Part shown: in pieces, positions 54,900-61,771 of the stretch
How the letters are laid out: each line of letters opens with the position of its first letter
How positions within the stretch are numbered: the stretch's first letter is position 1
DNA from: Nocardiaceae bacterium
Lineage (GTDB): Bacteria; Actinomycetota; Actinomycetes; Mycobacteriales; Mycobacteriaceae
Direction of reading: 5' to 3'
DNA: 61,771 bases
NCBI GenBank assembly: GCA_021372355.1
Contig: JAJFUQ010000029.1
Location: 1 to 61,771 of the forward strand
Made by a program: the position numbers and the translations under genes
The notes under the pieces: generated by a model
Databases searched by the model: none
What the model was told of the DNA's origin: nothing
The model's input: only the letters and a program-made list of their open reading frames with translations

Positions 54900-55451
54900 A
54901 TGACCTCACCCACTCGTTCCTTGATCGGCCTCAAAGTCGCGATACTCGCCACCGACGGCGTCGAGGAGGTCGAACTCGTCCAACCTCGGGATGTGCTCGC
55001 CGCGGCTGGCGCGACGACCGACCTGGTGTCGCTGCACCTCGGCGAGATTCAGGCGATGAATCATGACGTCGAGAAGGGCAACTCCTATCGGGTCGATCAG
55101 GTGGTCGCGGACGTCACGCCCGATGACTACGACGCTTTGCTCCTGCCCGGTGGAACGACCAACCCCGACAAGTTGCGTCGCAGCCCAGAAGCCGTCGCCT
55201 TCGTGAAGGGCTTCTTCGCCCGCTCGAAGCCGGTCGCCGCGATCTGCCACGGGCCGTGGATGCTCGTCGAGGCGGACGTCGTGCGGGGACGGACCCTCAC
55301 GAGCTATCCGAGTATTCGGACGGACATCCGGAACGCCGGTGGGGAAGTGACGGACGAGGAAGTGGTCGTGGACGATCAGCTCGTCACGAGCCGCAATCCG
55401 CAGGATCTGCCGGCGTTCTGCTCGAAGATCGTCGAGGTTTTCCGGGCTTAG
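54900..55451 (+). CDS. DJ-1/PfpI family protein
   Basis: 183 residues, class I glutamine-amidotransferase-like fold. Glu in ATDGVEEVELVQP and nucleophile Cys in VAAICHGPWML with the following His mark the PfpI/YhbO group, described as stress proteins with chaperone, deglycase or protease activity (disputed). ATG 54900, 42 bases after the transglutaminase stop. No partner is evident. Confidence 0.88.
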   Translation: MTSPTRSLIGLKVAILATDGVEEVELVQPRDVLAAAGATTDLVSLHLGEIQAMNHDVEKGNSYRVDQVVADVTPDDYDALLLPGGTTNPDKLRRSPEAVAFVKGFFARSKPVAAICHGPWMLVEADVVRGRTLTSYPSIRTDIRNAGGEVTDEEVVVDDQLVTSRNPQDLPAFCSKIVEVFRA

Positions 55452-55482
55452 GCAGTTCGCTAGGTCTGACTGACGAACCGGC

Positions 55483-55995
55483 TCATCGCCGCCAGCGGTA
55501 CTCGCTCACCAATCGCACCGCGACCTGGTCGAACGCGACCTTCCCAAGCACCGCACCCTCACGTCGAATACCGGCTTCCGGAACGTCGAGCACCCGATCC
55601 AGCCGAATCCAGCTCGGTCGACGCTCGGCATCCCATTCGCCCTCGCCGAGGTACATCCAGTTCGGGTCGGCCTCGCGGCGGGGGTTCGACGACAGCATGA
55701 GGCCGAGTAGTTTCGGGCCGATCCGGCCGACCACGAGAACCGGGCGGTCCTTGCCCTGAGTGGCATCTTCTTCGAACGTCACCCACGTCCACACGACTTC
55801 ACCGGGGTCGGCTTTGCCGTCGAGATCGGGGGAGTAAGCGATGCGACGCGCACGCTCCGCAGTCGGTCGCGCATTGGAAGCGACGGGGCGGCCTTGCTTC
55901 GTGGGCGGTTTCTGGAGTTGGCCAATGAGCTTCGGGCCCTGCTGGACCACGAAGTTGCCGAGATCACGCCCGAGGGAGCCCCAGTTGATCGCCAT
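55483..55995 (-). CDS. PemK/MazF-like protein without adjacent antitoxin
   Basis: 170 residues. A 55-residue basic N-terminal extension (NFVVQQGPKLIGQLQKPPTK) precedes a MazF-like barrel: GEVVWTWVTFEEDATQGKDR, PVLVVGRIG, LDRVLDVPEAGIRREGAVLG. No small antitoxin gene lies next to it: the neighbours are pfpI-like and lepA, each complete. A similarly placed gene next to lepA occurs in mycobacteria (Rv2405 position), so it is part of the core order and may not act as a toxin. TATCCT eight bases before the ATG could be a -10 element. Confidence 0.72.
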   Translation of the reverse strand: MAINWGSLGRDLGNFVVQQGPKLIGQLQKPPTKQGRPVASNARPTAERARRIAYSPDLDGKADPGEVVWTWVTFEEDATQGKDRPVLVVGRIGPKLLGLMLSSNPRREADPNWMYLGEGEWDAERRPSWIRLDRVLDVPEAGIRREGAVLGKVAFDQVAVRLVSEYRWRR

Positions 55996-56047
55996 AACCT
56001 CTGAGGATAGTCACGCACCTGAACTGTGAGATTCTGTATGCACCCCT

Positions 56048-57922
56048 GTGAGAGAGGTACAGACGATTTCCACGTTCGCCGACACGACGTTCACGGACCC
56101 GAGCCTGATCCGGAACTTCTGCATCATCGCGCACATCGACCACGGCAAGTCCACGCTGGCCGACCGGATGCTCCAGCTGACCGGTGTCGTGGCCGAACGT
56201 GACATGCGTGCTCAGTACCTGGACCGCATGGATATCGAGCGGGAACGCGGAATCACGATCAAGGCGCAGAACGTCCGACTGCCGTGGACCGTTCGCGAAG
56301 GTGAGCACAAGGGCGAGAACTTCGTTCTGCACCTCATCGACACCCCTGGTCACGTCGACTTCACGTATGAGGTCTCGCGTGCCCTGGAGGCTTGTGAAGG
56401 CGCGATTCTGCTGGTCGACGTGGCGCAGGGCATCGAGGCGCAGACTCTCGCGAACCTCTACATGGCTCTCGACAAAGGGCTGGAGATCATCCCGGTTCTC
56501 AACAAGATCGACCTGCCGGCGGCTGACCCCGAGCGATATGCCGAGGAGATCGGACACATCATCGGCTGCGAACCCGAGGACGTGTTGCGCGTATCCGGCA
56601 AGACCGGTGTGGGCGTTCCGGAGTTGCTCGATCACGTGATCCGCAAGGTGCCGCCGCCCGTCGGTGATGCCGATGCGCCGGCGCGCGCCATGATCTTCGA
56701 CTCGGTTTACGACACCTACCGAGGCGTCGTCACCTATGTCCGCGTGGTCGACGGCAAGCTCTCGCCGCGCGAGAAGATCAAGATGATGTCCACCGGCGCA
56801 ACGCACGAGTTGCTCGAGATCGGCATTGTCTCGCCGGAACCGAAGGCGACGCAGGGGCTTGGCGTCGGCGAGGTCGGCTATCTGATCACGGGTGTGAAGG
56901 ACGTTCGGCAGTCGAAGGTAGGTGACACGGTCACCTCGATGCGCAATGGCGCAACGGAGGCTCTGACCGGCTACCGCGAGCCGCGTCCGATGGTCTACTC
57001 GGGTCTGTATCCCGTTGATGGCTCCGACTATCCGGTGCTGCGTGAAGCACTCGAGAAGCTTCAGCTGAACGACGCAGCGCTGGTGTGGGAGCCGGAGACG
57101 TCGGTTGCTCTGGGCTTCGGATTCCGGTGTGGATTTCTCGGACTCCTGCACATGGAGATCACGCGGGAGCGCCTCGAGCGAGAGTCCAATCTCGATCTGA
57201 TCAGCACGGCCCCGAACGTGGTCTACCGAGTGGTCGGAGAGGATGGCTCTGATCGAGTCGTCACCAACCCGACGGACTGGCCGTCGGGCAAGATCCGCGA
57301 GGTTCACGAGCCGGTCGTCAAGTGCTCGATCCTCACTCCCAGCGAGTACATCGGCACGATCATGGAGCTGTGCCAGTCCCGCCGTGGAGAGCTCGGGGGC
57401 ATGGACTACCTCTCGGAGACGCGCGTCGAGATGCGCTACACGCTGCCGATGGGCGAGATCATCTTCGACTTCTTCGACTCGCTGAAGTCGCGCACCAAGG
57501 GTTATGCCTCGCTCGACTATGAGGAGTCCGGCGAACAGGTCGCCGATCTCGTCAAGGTCGACATCCTCTTACAGGGTGAGGCAGTCGACGCCTTCTCGGC
57601 GATCGTGCACCGCGACTCTGCTGCGGCGTACGGGAACAAGATGACCACGAAGCTGAAGCAGCTCATTCCGCGTCAGCAGTTCGAAGTGCCGATCCAGGCG
57701 GCCATCGGCTCGAAGATCATTGCGCGCGAGAACATCAGCGCAATCCGTAAGGATGTCCTCGCCAAGTGCTACGGCGGTGACATCACCCGTAAGCGCAAGC
57801 TGCTCGAAAAGCAGAAAGAGGGCAAGAAGCGCATGAAGACGATCGGTCGCGTCGACGTGCCACAGGAGGCCTTCGTCGCGGCGCTGTCGTCCGAGGCGGG
57901 TTCGGACAAGCCGAAGAAGTAG
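56048..57922 (+). CDS. lepA: elongation factor 4 (LepA)
   Basis: 624 residues; ribosome-binding GTPase that back-translocates or aids initiation. G1 [18 protein letters not shown]2 [11 protein letters not shown]3 [13 protein letters not shown]4 NKIDLPAAD, then the LepA-specific C-terminal domain ([40 protein letters not shown]). GTG start. A strong terminator follows. Confidence 0.98.
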   Translation: MREVQTISTFADTTFTDPSLIRNFCIIAHIDHGKSTLADRMLQLTGVVAERDMRAQYLDRMDIERERGITIKAQNVRLPWTVREGEHKGENFVLHLIDTPGHVDFTYEVSRALEACEGAILLVDVAQGIEAQTLANLYMALDKGLEIIPVLNKIDLPAADPERYAEEIGHIIGCEPEDVLRVSGKTGVGVPELLDHVIRKVPPPVGDADAPARAMIFDSVYDTYRGVVTYVRVVDGKLSPREKIKMMSTGATHELLEIGIVSPEPKATQGLGVGEVGYLITGVKDVRQSKVGDTVTSMRNGATEALTGYREPRPMVYSGLYPVDGSDYPVLREALEKLQLNDAALVWEPETSVALGFGFRCGFLGLLHMEITRERLERESNLDLISTAPNVVYRVVGEDGSDRVVTNPTDWPSGKIREVHEPVVKCSILTPSEYIGTIMELCQSRRGELGGMDYLSETRVEMRYTLPMGEIIFDFFDSLKSRTKGYASLDYEESGEQVADLVKVDILLQGEAVDAFSAIVHRDSAAAYGNKMTTKLKQLIPRQQFEVPIQAAIGSKIIARENISAIRKDVLAKCYGGDITRKRKLLEKQKEGKKRMKTIGRVDVPQEAFVAALSSEAGSDKPKK

Positions 57923-57926
57923 CTCG

Positions 57927-58001
57927 AACCAAAAAGGGGCTCTGTGAGCGCCGTCACGTCGAATAGTGGCGTGGCGATGCTCTCAGAGCCTCTTTTTGGT
58001 T
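57927..58001. terminator. large terminator after lepA
   Basis: AACCAAAAAG then GGCTCTG pair with CAGAGCC then TCTTTTTGGTT; a second stem (GCGCCGTCAC/GTGGCGTGGC region) may form inside. The flanking A- and T-runs make it work on either strand. Confidence 0.88.
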
Positions 58002-58141
58002 GGCACACTGAACGCAGTTCTCGCCGGGCATCAGTCGCGATTCTGGGTCACATCGATGACCAAAGGTGACACGCCGGTGACCTCGCCGACACGCGGACCG
58101 CCACCTGTTTGCTTAGACAAAAGTGTGCAAGGAACTAGGCT

Positions 58142-58157
58142 CGTGACGTTGGTCACG
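58142..58157. promoter_or_regulatory. CRP/GlxR-like site before the coiled-coil protein gene
   Basis: CGTGACGTTGGTCACG has the form GTGA-N6-TCAC, 14 of 16 positions as in TGTGA-N6-TCACA. The 230 gene-free bases around it also hold GGTCA-N6-TGACC near 58032 and the direct repeat GGTGAC near 58066 and 58077, so the region is rich in TGAC half-sites. Regulator assignment is inference. Confidence 0.4.
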
Positions 58158-58230
58158 CTAAGTTAGGCGGCGTGCTCTAGCGCAGAACTAGTGGTCGGTG
58201 CATCGATGCACCCGGACGACGAGGTTTGTA

Positions 58231-58755
58231 TTGGCTGTCATGAAGGTCTCGGCCGGCGTAGCTGCTGGCTACCTCTTGGCACGTGACGAAAACGTTCACG
58301 GCGCCCCCAAGAGTGCAGGCACCAATAACGCTGTCGTCAACGGCATGAAGCGCATTGGTGCAGCCGCTCAACAGGCGGAAGCTGCGCTGCAGCGCGTCGA
58401 CACGATGGCTGACCACGCGAGCAACGTCATGACCGAGGTTTCGCAGCTGGTAGGCGTTGCCGAGCCCATGTTCCGGGACCTCGACGAGACCCTCGCCATG
58501 GCACGCGCCGAACTCAGCGGCCTCACTGACATTCGCGCCAACGTCGACGAAGTTTTCGCCCGCGTCGACCAGATCCTCGGACTCATCGAGTTCTTCCTGA
58601 CGCCGGCGTTCATGGCACGCCGCAAGATCGAGGAACTGTGCGAGACCCTCGACTGGATTCGTTCCGGTCTGCGTCGACCCAAGCGCCGCACGCCGGCACG
58701 TCCCACCCATGTGGCCCAGCTCATTCCGATCACCGAAAGCCGATTGGCCGGCTGA
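58231..58755 (+). CDS. unknown helical protein
   Basis: 174 residues from a TTG at 58231 that has GAGG six bases upstream; the ATG at 58240 would give 171 residues but sits far from that site. A short hydrophobic N-terminus (AVMKVSAGVAAGYLLARD), then mostly long amphipathic helices (AAQQAEAALQRVDTMADHAS, FRDLDETLAMARAELSGLTD) as in DUF948/YtxH-like proteins, and a basic tail RRPKRRTPARPTH. Probably peripheral to the membrane. I cannot name a function. Confidence 0.65.
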   Translation: MAVMKVSAGVAAGYLLARDENVHGAPKSAGTNNAVVNGMKRIGAAAQQAEAALQRVDTMADHASNVMTEVSQLVGVAEPMFRDLDETLAMARAELSGLTDIRANVDEVFARVDQILGLIEFFLTPAFMARRKIEELCETLDWIRSGLRRPKRRTPARPTHVAQLIPITESRLAG

Positions 58756-58772
58756 CCTGCCAAAACTCGCTG

Positions 58773-58804
58773 AAACTGCCCGGTACGCACGTGCCGGGCA
58801 GTTT
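58773..58804 (+). terminator. terminator after the helical-protein gene
   Basis: AAACTGCCCGG pairs with CCGGGCAGTTT around TACGCACGTG; starts 18 bases after the stop. Confidence 0.8.
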
Positions 58805-58922
58805 GCGTATGTGCGGATCGGGTAGGCCCTGGGAGTGAAGGTTGGGTGCTGTCCAGCGCCGGACAGGCTCACAGATGCACAACCCAATGAGTCGGAATCA
58901 ACCGACTCGAGAAGGTGATGTG

Positions 58923-59513
58923 ATGTCCGAACAGGACAAGAACAATTCTGAGCACGACACCGCCGGAAGCACGCTGAACCGATACGCCAATGCCATTGCG
59001 GGCAAGGCGCGGGAGACCGTGGGCGCGGTGATCGCGGACGGCGAGATGATCGCGCGCGGAAAGCTTCGACAGGAAGCGGCGGAAGCCAAGAACGCGTCAG
59101 CCCGATCCGATACGCGAATTGCGGCCGAAGAGCGGGCCGCTGCCGAGCAACGTCGTGACTCGATCTATGTCAACCGAGAAACCACAGCCGACGCGGAACG
59201 CGAATTCGACAAGAAACAGCGCGAGATCGCCAAGGATGCGACCACTGCCGCTGAGCAGATTGCCGCACAGGAACAACACGCCCTCGAGGAGAAGCTCGAG
59301 CGCATCGAGGGTCTTGCGGCGACCAGGATCTGGAAGGTCGCCGAAGAGGCTGATCAGAAGTCGAGCGAAGCCTCCGCTGAGCGTTCGTTTGCGGACGCGG
59401 AGTATCGCCGCTTGATTCACGAGGCCGAGATCGCCGAAGAGAACGCCAGGTCGCACCGAGAGGAAGCAGCCATCTATCGCCGCTTCGTCGACAAGGCCAC
59501 GAAGGGACACTGA
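58923..59513 (+). CDS. CsbD-like protein with long coiled coil
   Basis: 196 residues. ATG 58923 preceded by GAGAAGGTGATGTG. Residues about 22-60 (RYANAIAGKARETVGAVIAD, then GEMIARGKLRQEAAEAKN) carry the CsbD pattern of general-stress proteins; the rest is a highly charged coiled coil (AAEERAAAEQRRDSI, QEQHALEEKLERIEGLAATR). The next gene starts two bases after the stop and is also a charged helical protein, so the pair is likely one stress-induced unit. Confidence 0.72.
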   Translation: MSEQDKNNSEHDTAGSTLNRYANAIAGKARETVGAVIADGEMIARGKLRQEAAEAKNASARSDTRIAAEERAAAEQRRDSIYVNRETTADAEREFDKKQREIAKDATTAAEQIAAQEQHALEEKLERIEGLAATRIWKVAEEADQKSSEASAERSFADAEYRRLIHEAEIAEENARSHREEAAIYRRFVDKATKGH

Positions 59514-59514
59514 C

Positions 59515-60087
59515 ATGACACTCGTACAAGACATTTTGGACGCCGAATACCGAATGGTTCGAGCACCTGCAACCTTCGTCGAGCGGAGGGTGATCAGCCG
59601 TCTGCCGGAGGAGTCATTGGTGCGATTGGGTGCCGAAGGCGGGCTCGGAGTGATGGATGCCCTCGCTGGACGCGTGACCGGCAACGAGGTCGTTCGTCGG
59701 CGCGGGCGGGCGTTGATCGAGGAGGTCAAGTCATCGATTCGCGCGCGATGGGATGACCGGCGCGCATCTCACCTCCGGAATCGCGCCGAGACGCAACGTT
59801 CGCGAAGTTACGCCCACGCTCGTCGCACCGAGGATCTGGCTCACGACAAGGCCGTGAAGACGGTCGACAAGACGCTCAACGGCCTCGTTCAAGACAAGGT
59901 CGACGCGTCGGTCTCGGCAGTGGACACGGCGACTGCCAGGTCGCTCGATGCCCGGGACCGTGCTGAACGGCGATCGAATGTCGCACAGGAGAGTCGGAAG
60001 CTCGAAGATCGGCGACAACGGGAAGCCGACGCCGGCCGCCATGAGGCGGACTTCTGGATGGGCGTCGCGGACTCCAACAAGCGCTGA
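59515..60087 (+). CDS. charged helical protein next to the CsbD-like gene
   Basis: 190 residues. The first 70 residues are folded-looking (ILDAEYRMVRAPATFVERRV, EGGLGVMDALAGRVTGNEVV), the remainder is Arg/Asp/Ala-rich helix. Homologues in related genera are often labelled IF2-family initiation factor; nothing here supports that role. ATG 59515, two bases after the CsbD-like stop. A terminator ends the pair. Function unknown. Confidence 0.65.
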   Translation: MTLVQDILDAEYRMVRAPATFVERRVISRLPEESLVRLGAEGGLGVMDALAGRVTGNEVVRRRGRALIEEVKSSIRARWDDRRASHLRNRAETQRSRSYAHARRTEDLAHDKAVKTVDKTLNGLVQDKVDASVSAVDTATARSLDARDRAERRSNVAQESRKLEDRRQREADAGRHEADFWMGVADSNKR

Positions 60088-60100
60088 CCCAAGTCGGGAG

Positions 60101-60136
60101 ACGGCGGCACCGTGAGGTGCCGCCGTCATCGTTTTC
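60101..60136 (+). terminator. terminator of the CsbD-like operon
   Basis: ACGGCGGCACC pairs with GGTGCCGCCGT around GTGA, followed by CATCGTTTTCT. Confidence 0.9.
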
Positions 60137-60201
60137 TAGACTGACCGTTCTATTCGGCCTATGGTGAGCTGAACGTCCTCGACGAAAGGTCCACGCGTCT
60201 C

Positions 60202-61074
60202 ATGAGTTCTGGAACCGCTGTGCCGCTGAAGCTCGTTCGCTATCAGCTGCCGATGATCAAGACGCTCGGCCAGATCATGGTCAGTTCGGTCCTGCCGGGT
60301 GGCCGCAAGTCCAACCCCGCCGCCTTCGAACCCGTGACGACGACGATCGACGCACTGCCGGACGCCTTGGTCGACAGCTATGTCGCGTGGTCCGGTGCGA
60401 CCGGCGATTACTCGCGGACTCTTCCGCCGCACATGTTCTCGCAGTGGGCGATGCCGGTCGCATCGCAGATCCTGCGACAGAGCCGCTACAACCTGGCCAG
60501 CGTTCTCAACCAGGGCGTGACGATGCAGGTCAACGGCGAACTCCGCCGCGGCGAGCCGATCACCGTGACGGCCCGCCTGCATTCGCTCGAAGAGACCCCG
60601 AATCGCGCCCGAGTGAGTGTGGCGCTGGATTCCGGCAACGCGAACAACCCGAAGGCGGTGACCGCGATTCTGCACTGTGTCTTCCCGCTGCCTGGGCCGA
60701 AGGAGCCGAAGACGGAGCGCGAGGAAGCGCCGGTTGCGTGGAAGAAGGTCGGCACGTGGCGTACCGAGAGTAATGACGGGTTCCGTTTCGCCCTGCTGAC
60801 CGGGGACTTCAACCCGATTCACTGGATCGGGTTGGCCGGCAAGATGTCGCCGTTCGGGCGCACCGTCTTGCACGGTTTCGGGATGTTCGTTCGCACCTAC
60901 GAGTCGCTCGCGGCGAGCACGCCAGTGCACGAGATCGATGTGCGCTTCCTCAAGCCGGTTTCCTTGCCATCGAAAGACCTGAGCGTCGAGGTCGGGCCCG
61001 CAGACGCCGACGGCAAGTCACCGGTGCGCTTGGTGAGCGGCGACCAACTCCACATGGCAGGAACGTTCAGCTAG
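60202..61074 (+). CDS. MaoC-type double-hotdog (R)-hydratase/dehydratase
   Basis: 290 residues with an N-terminal degenerate hotdog half and a C-terminal half carrying the hydratase-2 motif LLTGDFNPIHWIGLAGKMSP with the Asp-His dyad, followed by TVLHGFGMFVRTYE. Such enzymes add water to trans-2-enoyl-CoA or ACP, or remove it. ATG 60202; GAAAGGT upstream. The first 30 residues are unusual for a soluble enzyme in having VPLKLVRYQLPMIKTLGQIM, perhaps a substrate-binding cap. Stands alone here; may serve lipid synthesis or beta-oxidation. Confidence 0.85.
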   Translation: MSSGTAVPLKLVRYQLPMIKTLGQIMVSSVLPGGRKSNPAAFEPVTTTIDALPDALVDSYVAWSGATGDYSRTLPPHMFSQWAMPVASQILRQSRYNLASVLNQGVTMQVNGELRRGEPITVTARLHSLEETPNRARVSVALDSGNANNPKAVTAILHCVFPLPGPKEPKTEREEAPVAWKKVGTWRTESNDGFRFALLTGDFNPIHWIGLAGKMSPFGRTVLHGFGMFVRTYESLAASTPVHEIDVRFLKPVSLPSKDLSVEVGPADADGKSPVRLVSGDQLHMAGTFS

Positions 61075-61078
61075 AAGC

Positions 61079-61399
61079 TCACGCCCCGTCGGAACTGCGC
61101 CACAGCCGGCGTAGGCGCGGCGGCACGCGCCGCGGGCGGTGTCGCATGACTTCCTTCATCCGGCCGCGCTCGTAGAGCACCCACGCCAGTCCGCCGACGA
61201 CGGAGACGACGCAGATGGCGATGGAAATCGCCATCCAGCCCATCAGGCCATTGGCGGCCGCGATGAGCGCGAGCGCGAAGGTGACGAGGCCGAGGCCTAG
61301 CAGGATGTATCCGGGCTCGGTCTTCGGATCCATCAGCGGGTCGCCCGGTTTGCCGATCGTCGACTGGTCGTTAGCCCGCATGTCGTCTGGGCGGTCCAT
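61079..61399 (-). CDS. small two-helix membrane protein
   Basis: 106 residues. Two membrane segments (GYILLGLGLVTFALALIAAA and MAISIAICVVSVVGGLAWVL) between a short acidic N-terminus and a basic tail (MRHRPRRVPPRLRRLWR). ATG 61399 with GGGGG about nine bases upstream. Convergent with the hydratase gene, four bases apart. No family recognised. Confidence 0.65.
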   Translation of the reverse strand: MDRPDDMRANDQSTIGKPGDPLMDPKTEPGYILLGLGLVTFALALIAAANGLMGWMAISIAICVVSVVGGLAWVLYERGRMKEVMRHRPRRVPPRLRRLWRSSDGA

Positions 61400-61537
61400 A
61401 TCGTCGTGCCCCCAAAGCTCGATGTGTGTTGTCTCCTCTCGGCATACCCGGCAGCCGGTGGGCTAATCGGCACGTGTGAAGGCTGCAGTGCCGGGTACCG
61501 CGTCCGAAGAGCCGTTCACGAGGAAGAAGGCCGAGCG

Positions 61538-61726
61538 ATGGTTGACAAGAAGCACCTCGAAGAGGAAGCCAAAGCGACGTTGGAGCAGGCTAAGGGGGCT
61601 CTCAAGGAGACCGCAGGGGGAATCCTCGCGAATCCGGCGTTGGCAGCGGAAGGCCAGGCAGAACGTGAGCTCGGCGAAGAGCTCAAGCGCGATGAGCGGC
61701 GCCGCACGGCGTCCCAACCGGACTGA
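61538..61726 (+). CDS. CsbD family small protein
   Basis: 62 residues, helical and charged: EEEAKATLEQAKGALKETAG and AAEGQAERELGEELKRDERR fit the CsbD general-stress family at its usual length. ATG 61538; AGGAAGAAGGCCGAGCG upstream. A perfect terminator follows. Role unknown; the family is induced under stress in many bacteria. Confidence 0.78.
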   Translation: MVDKKHLEEEAKATLEQAKGALKETAGGILANPALAAEGQAERELGEELKRDERRRTASQPD

Positions 61727-61735
61727 AGTCCGACG

Positions 61736-61771
61736 AAAACGGTGGCGAGCACGAAGCTCGCCACCGTTTTT
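61736..61771 (+). terminator. terminator at the right window edge
   Basis: AAAACGGTGGCGAGC pairs with GCTCGCCACCGTTTT around ACGAA; the T-run reaches the last base of the window. Confidence 0.92.

Noticed and set aside
55452..56047. complete toxin-antitoxin pair around the MazF-like gene
   Set aside because: No small antitoxin frame with a ribosome site exists on either side.
1..61771. tRNA or rRNA genes, CRISPR arrays, insertion sequences, prophage genes
   Set aside because: Looked for cloverleaf or conserved rRNA stretches, regular spaced repeats, transposases and integrases; none was seen by eye.

Overview
The window is chromosomal DNA of a high-GC, mycolic-acid-type actinobacterium (order Mycobacteriales; a Rhodococcus, Williamsia or Gordonia relative fits best, but I cannot fix the genus). 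The reasons are gene order and gene content. valS-folC-DUF4233-ndk-rne-rplU-rpmA-obg-proB and, further on, proA-moxR-VWA-nadD-rsfS-gpgP-octT-degV-comEA-comEC-holA-rpsT-ATP-grasp-alphaE-transglutaminase-lepA follow the order I recall for Mycobacterium tuberculosis Rv2448c down to Rv2404c. The methylglucose lipopolysaccharide genes gpgP and octT, DUF7373 and MmpS-like lipoproteins and a PknF-like kinase are also typical. Many starts are GTG, genes overlap by 1, 4 or 11-14 bases, and several promoters look leaderless. I saw no rRNA, tRNA, transposase, integrase or CRISPR array.

Layout. 1-9.8 kb (accessory): the N-terminal part of a YdeP-type molybdopterin oxidoreductase with a DUF6498 membrane protein; a small lipoprotein; an AT-richer stretch of about 500 bases with a cluster of palindromes and a 24-codon ORF; a DUF7373 lipoprotein with the relic of a second copy behind it; a PknF-like Ser/Thr kinase; and, convergent to it, a membrane protease carrying two FHA domains. 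9.8-21.7 kb (core): translation, nucleotide, folate, RNA-decay and ribosome genes ending with proB. 21.7-38.4 kb (accessory block between proB and proA): a secreted subtilase; then the most interesting part, a TetR-controlled catabolic cluster (SRPBCC protein, fused double acyl-CoA dehydrogenase, two AurF-like diiron oxygenases flanking an FprB-type ferredoxin/NADP reductase, an EthA-like Baeyer-Villiger monooxygenase and an alpha/beta hydrolase); then a cytosolic metal-receptor-like protein, a two-component system, a secreted phospholipase A2, a decayed alpha/beta-hydrolase gene and ribokinase.

38.4-57.9 kb (core): proline synthesis, the MoxR/VWA pair, NAD synthesis, ribosome silencing, MGLP synthesis, DNA-uptake genes, holA, rpsT, the ATP-grasp/alpha-E/transglutaminase trio and lepA. 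The main intrusions are a tandem alpha/beta-hydrolase membrane protein and an MmpS-like lipoprotein near 49-51 kb. 58-61.8 kb (accessory): CsbD-like and coiled-coil stress-type small proteins, a MaoC-type hydratase and small membrane proteins.

How the catabolic cluster may work (inference): three intergenic regions share the same paired 17-base palindrome (consensus TTGGAC-N5-GTCCCA, centres 28-29 bases apart), so one repressor, probably the TetR protein encoded in the middle, would control all three transcription units. The enzymes would hydroxylate a hydrophobic substrate (diiron proteins fed by the ferredoxin reductase), insert oxygen next to a ketone (monooxygenase), cleave the ester (hydrolase) and pass the acid to the acyl-CoA dehydrogenase. 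The substrate is unknown.
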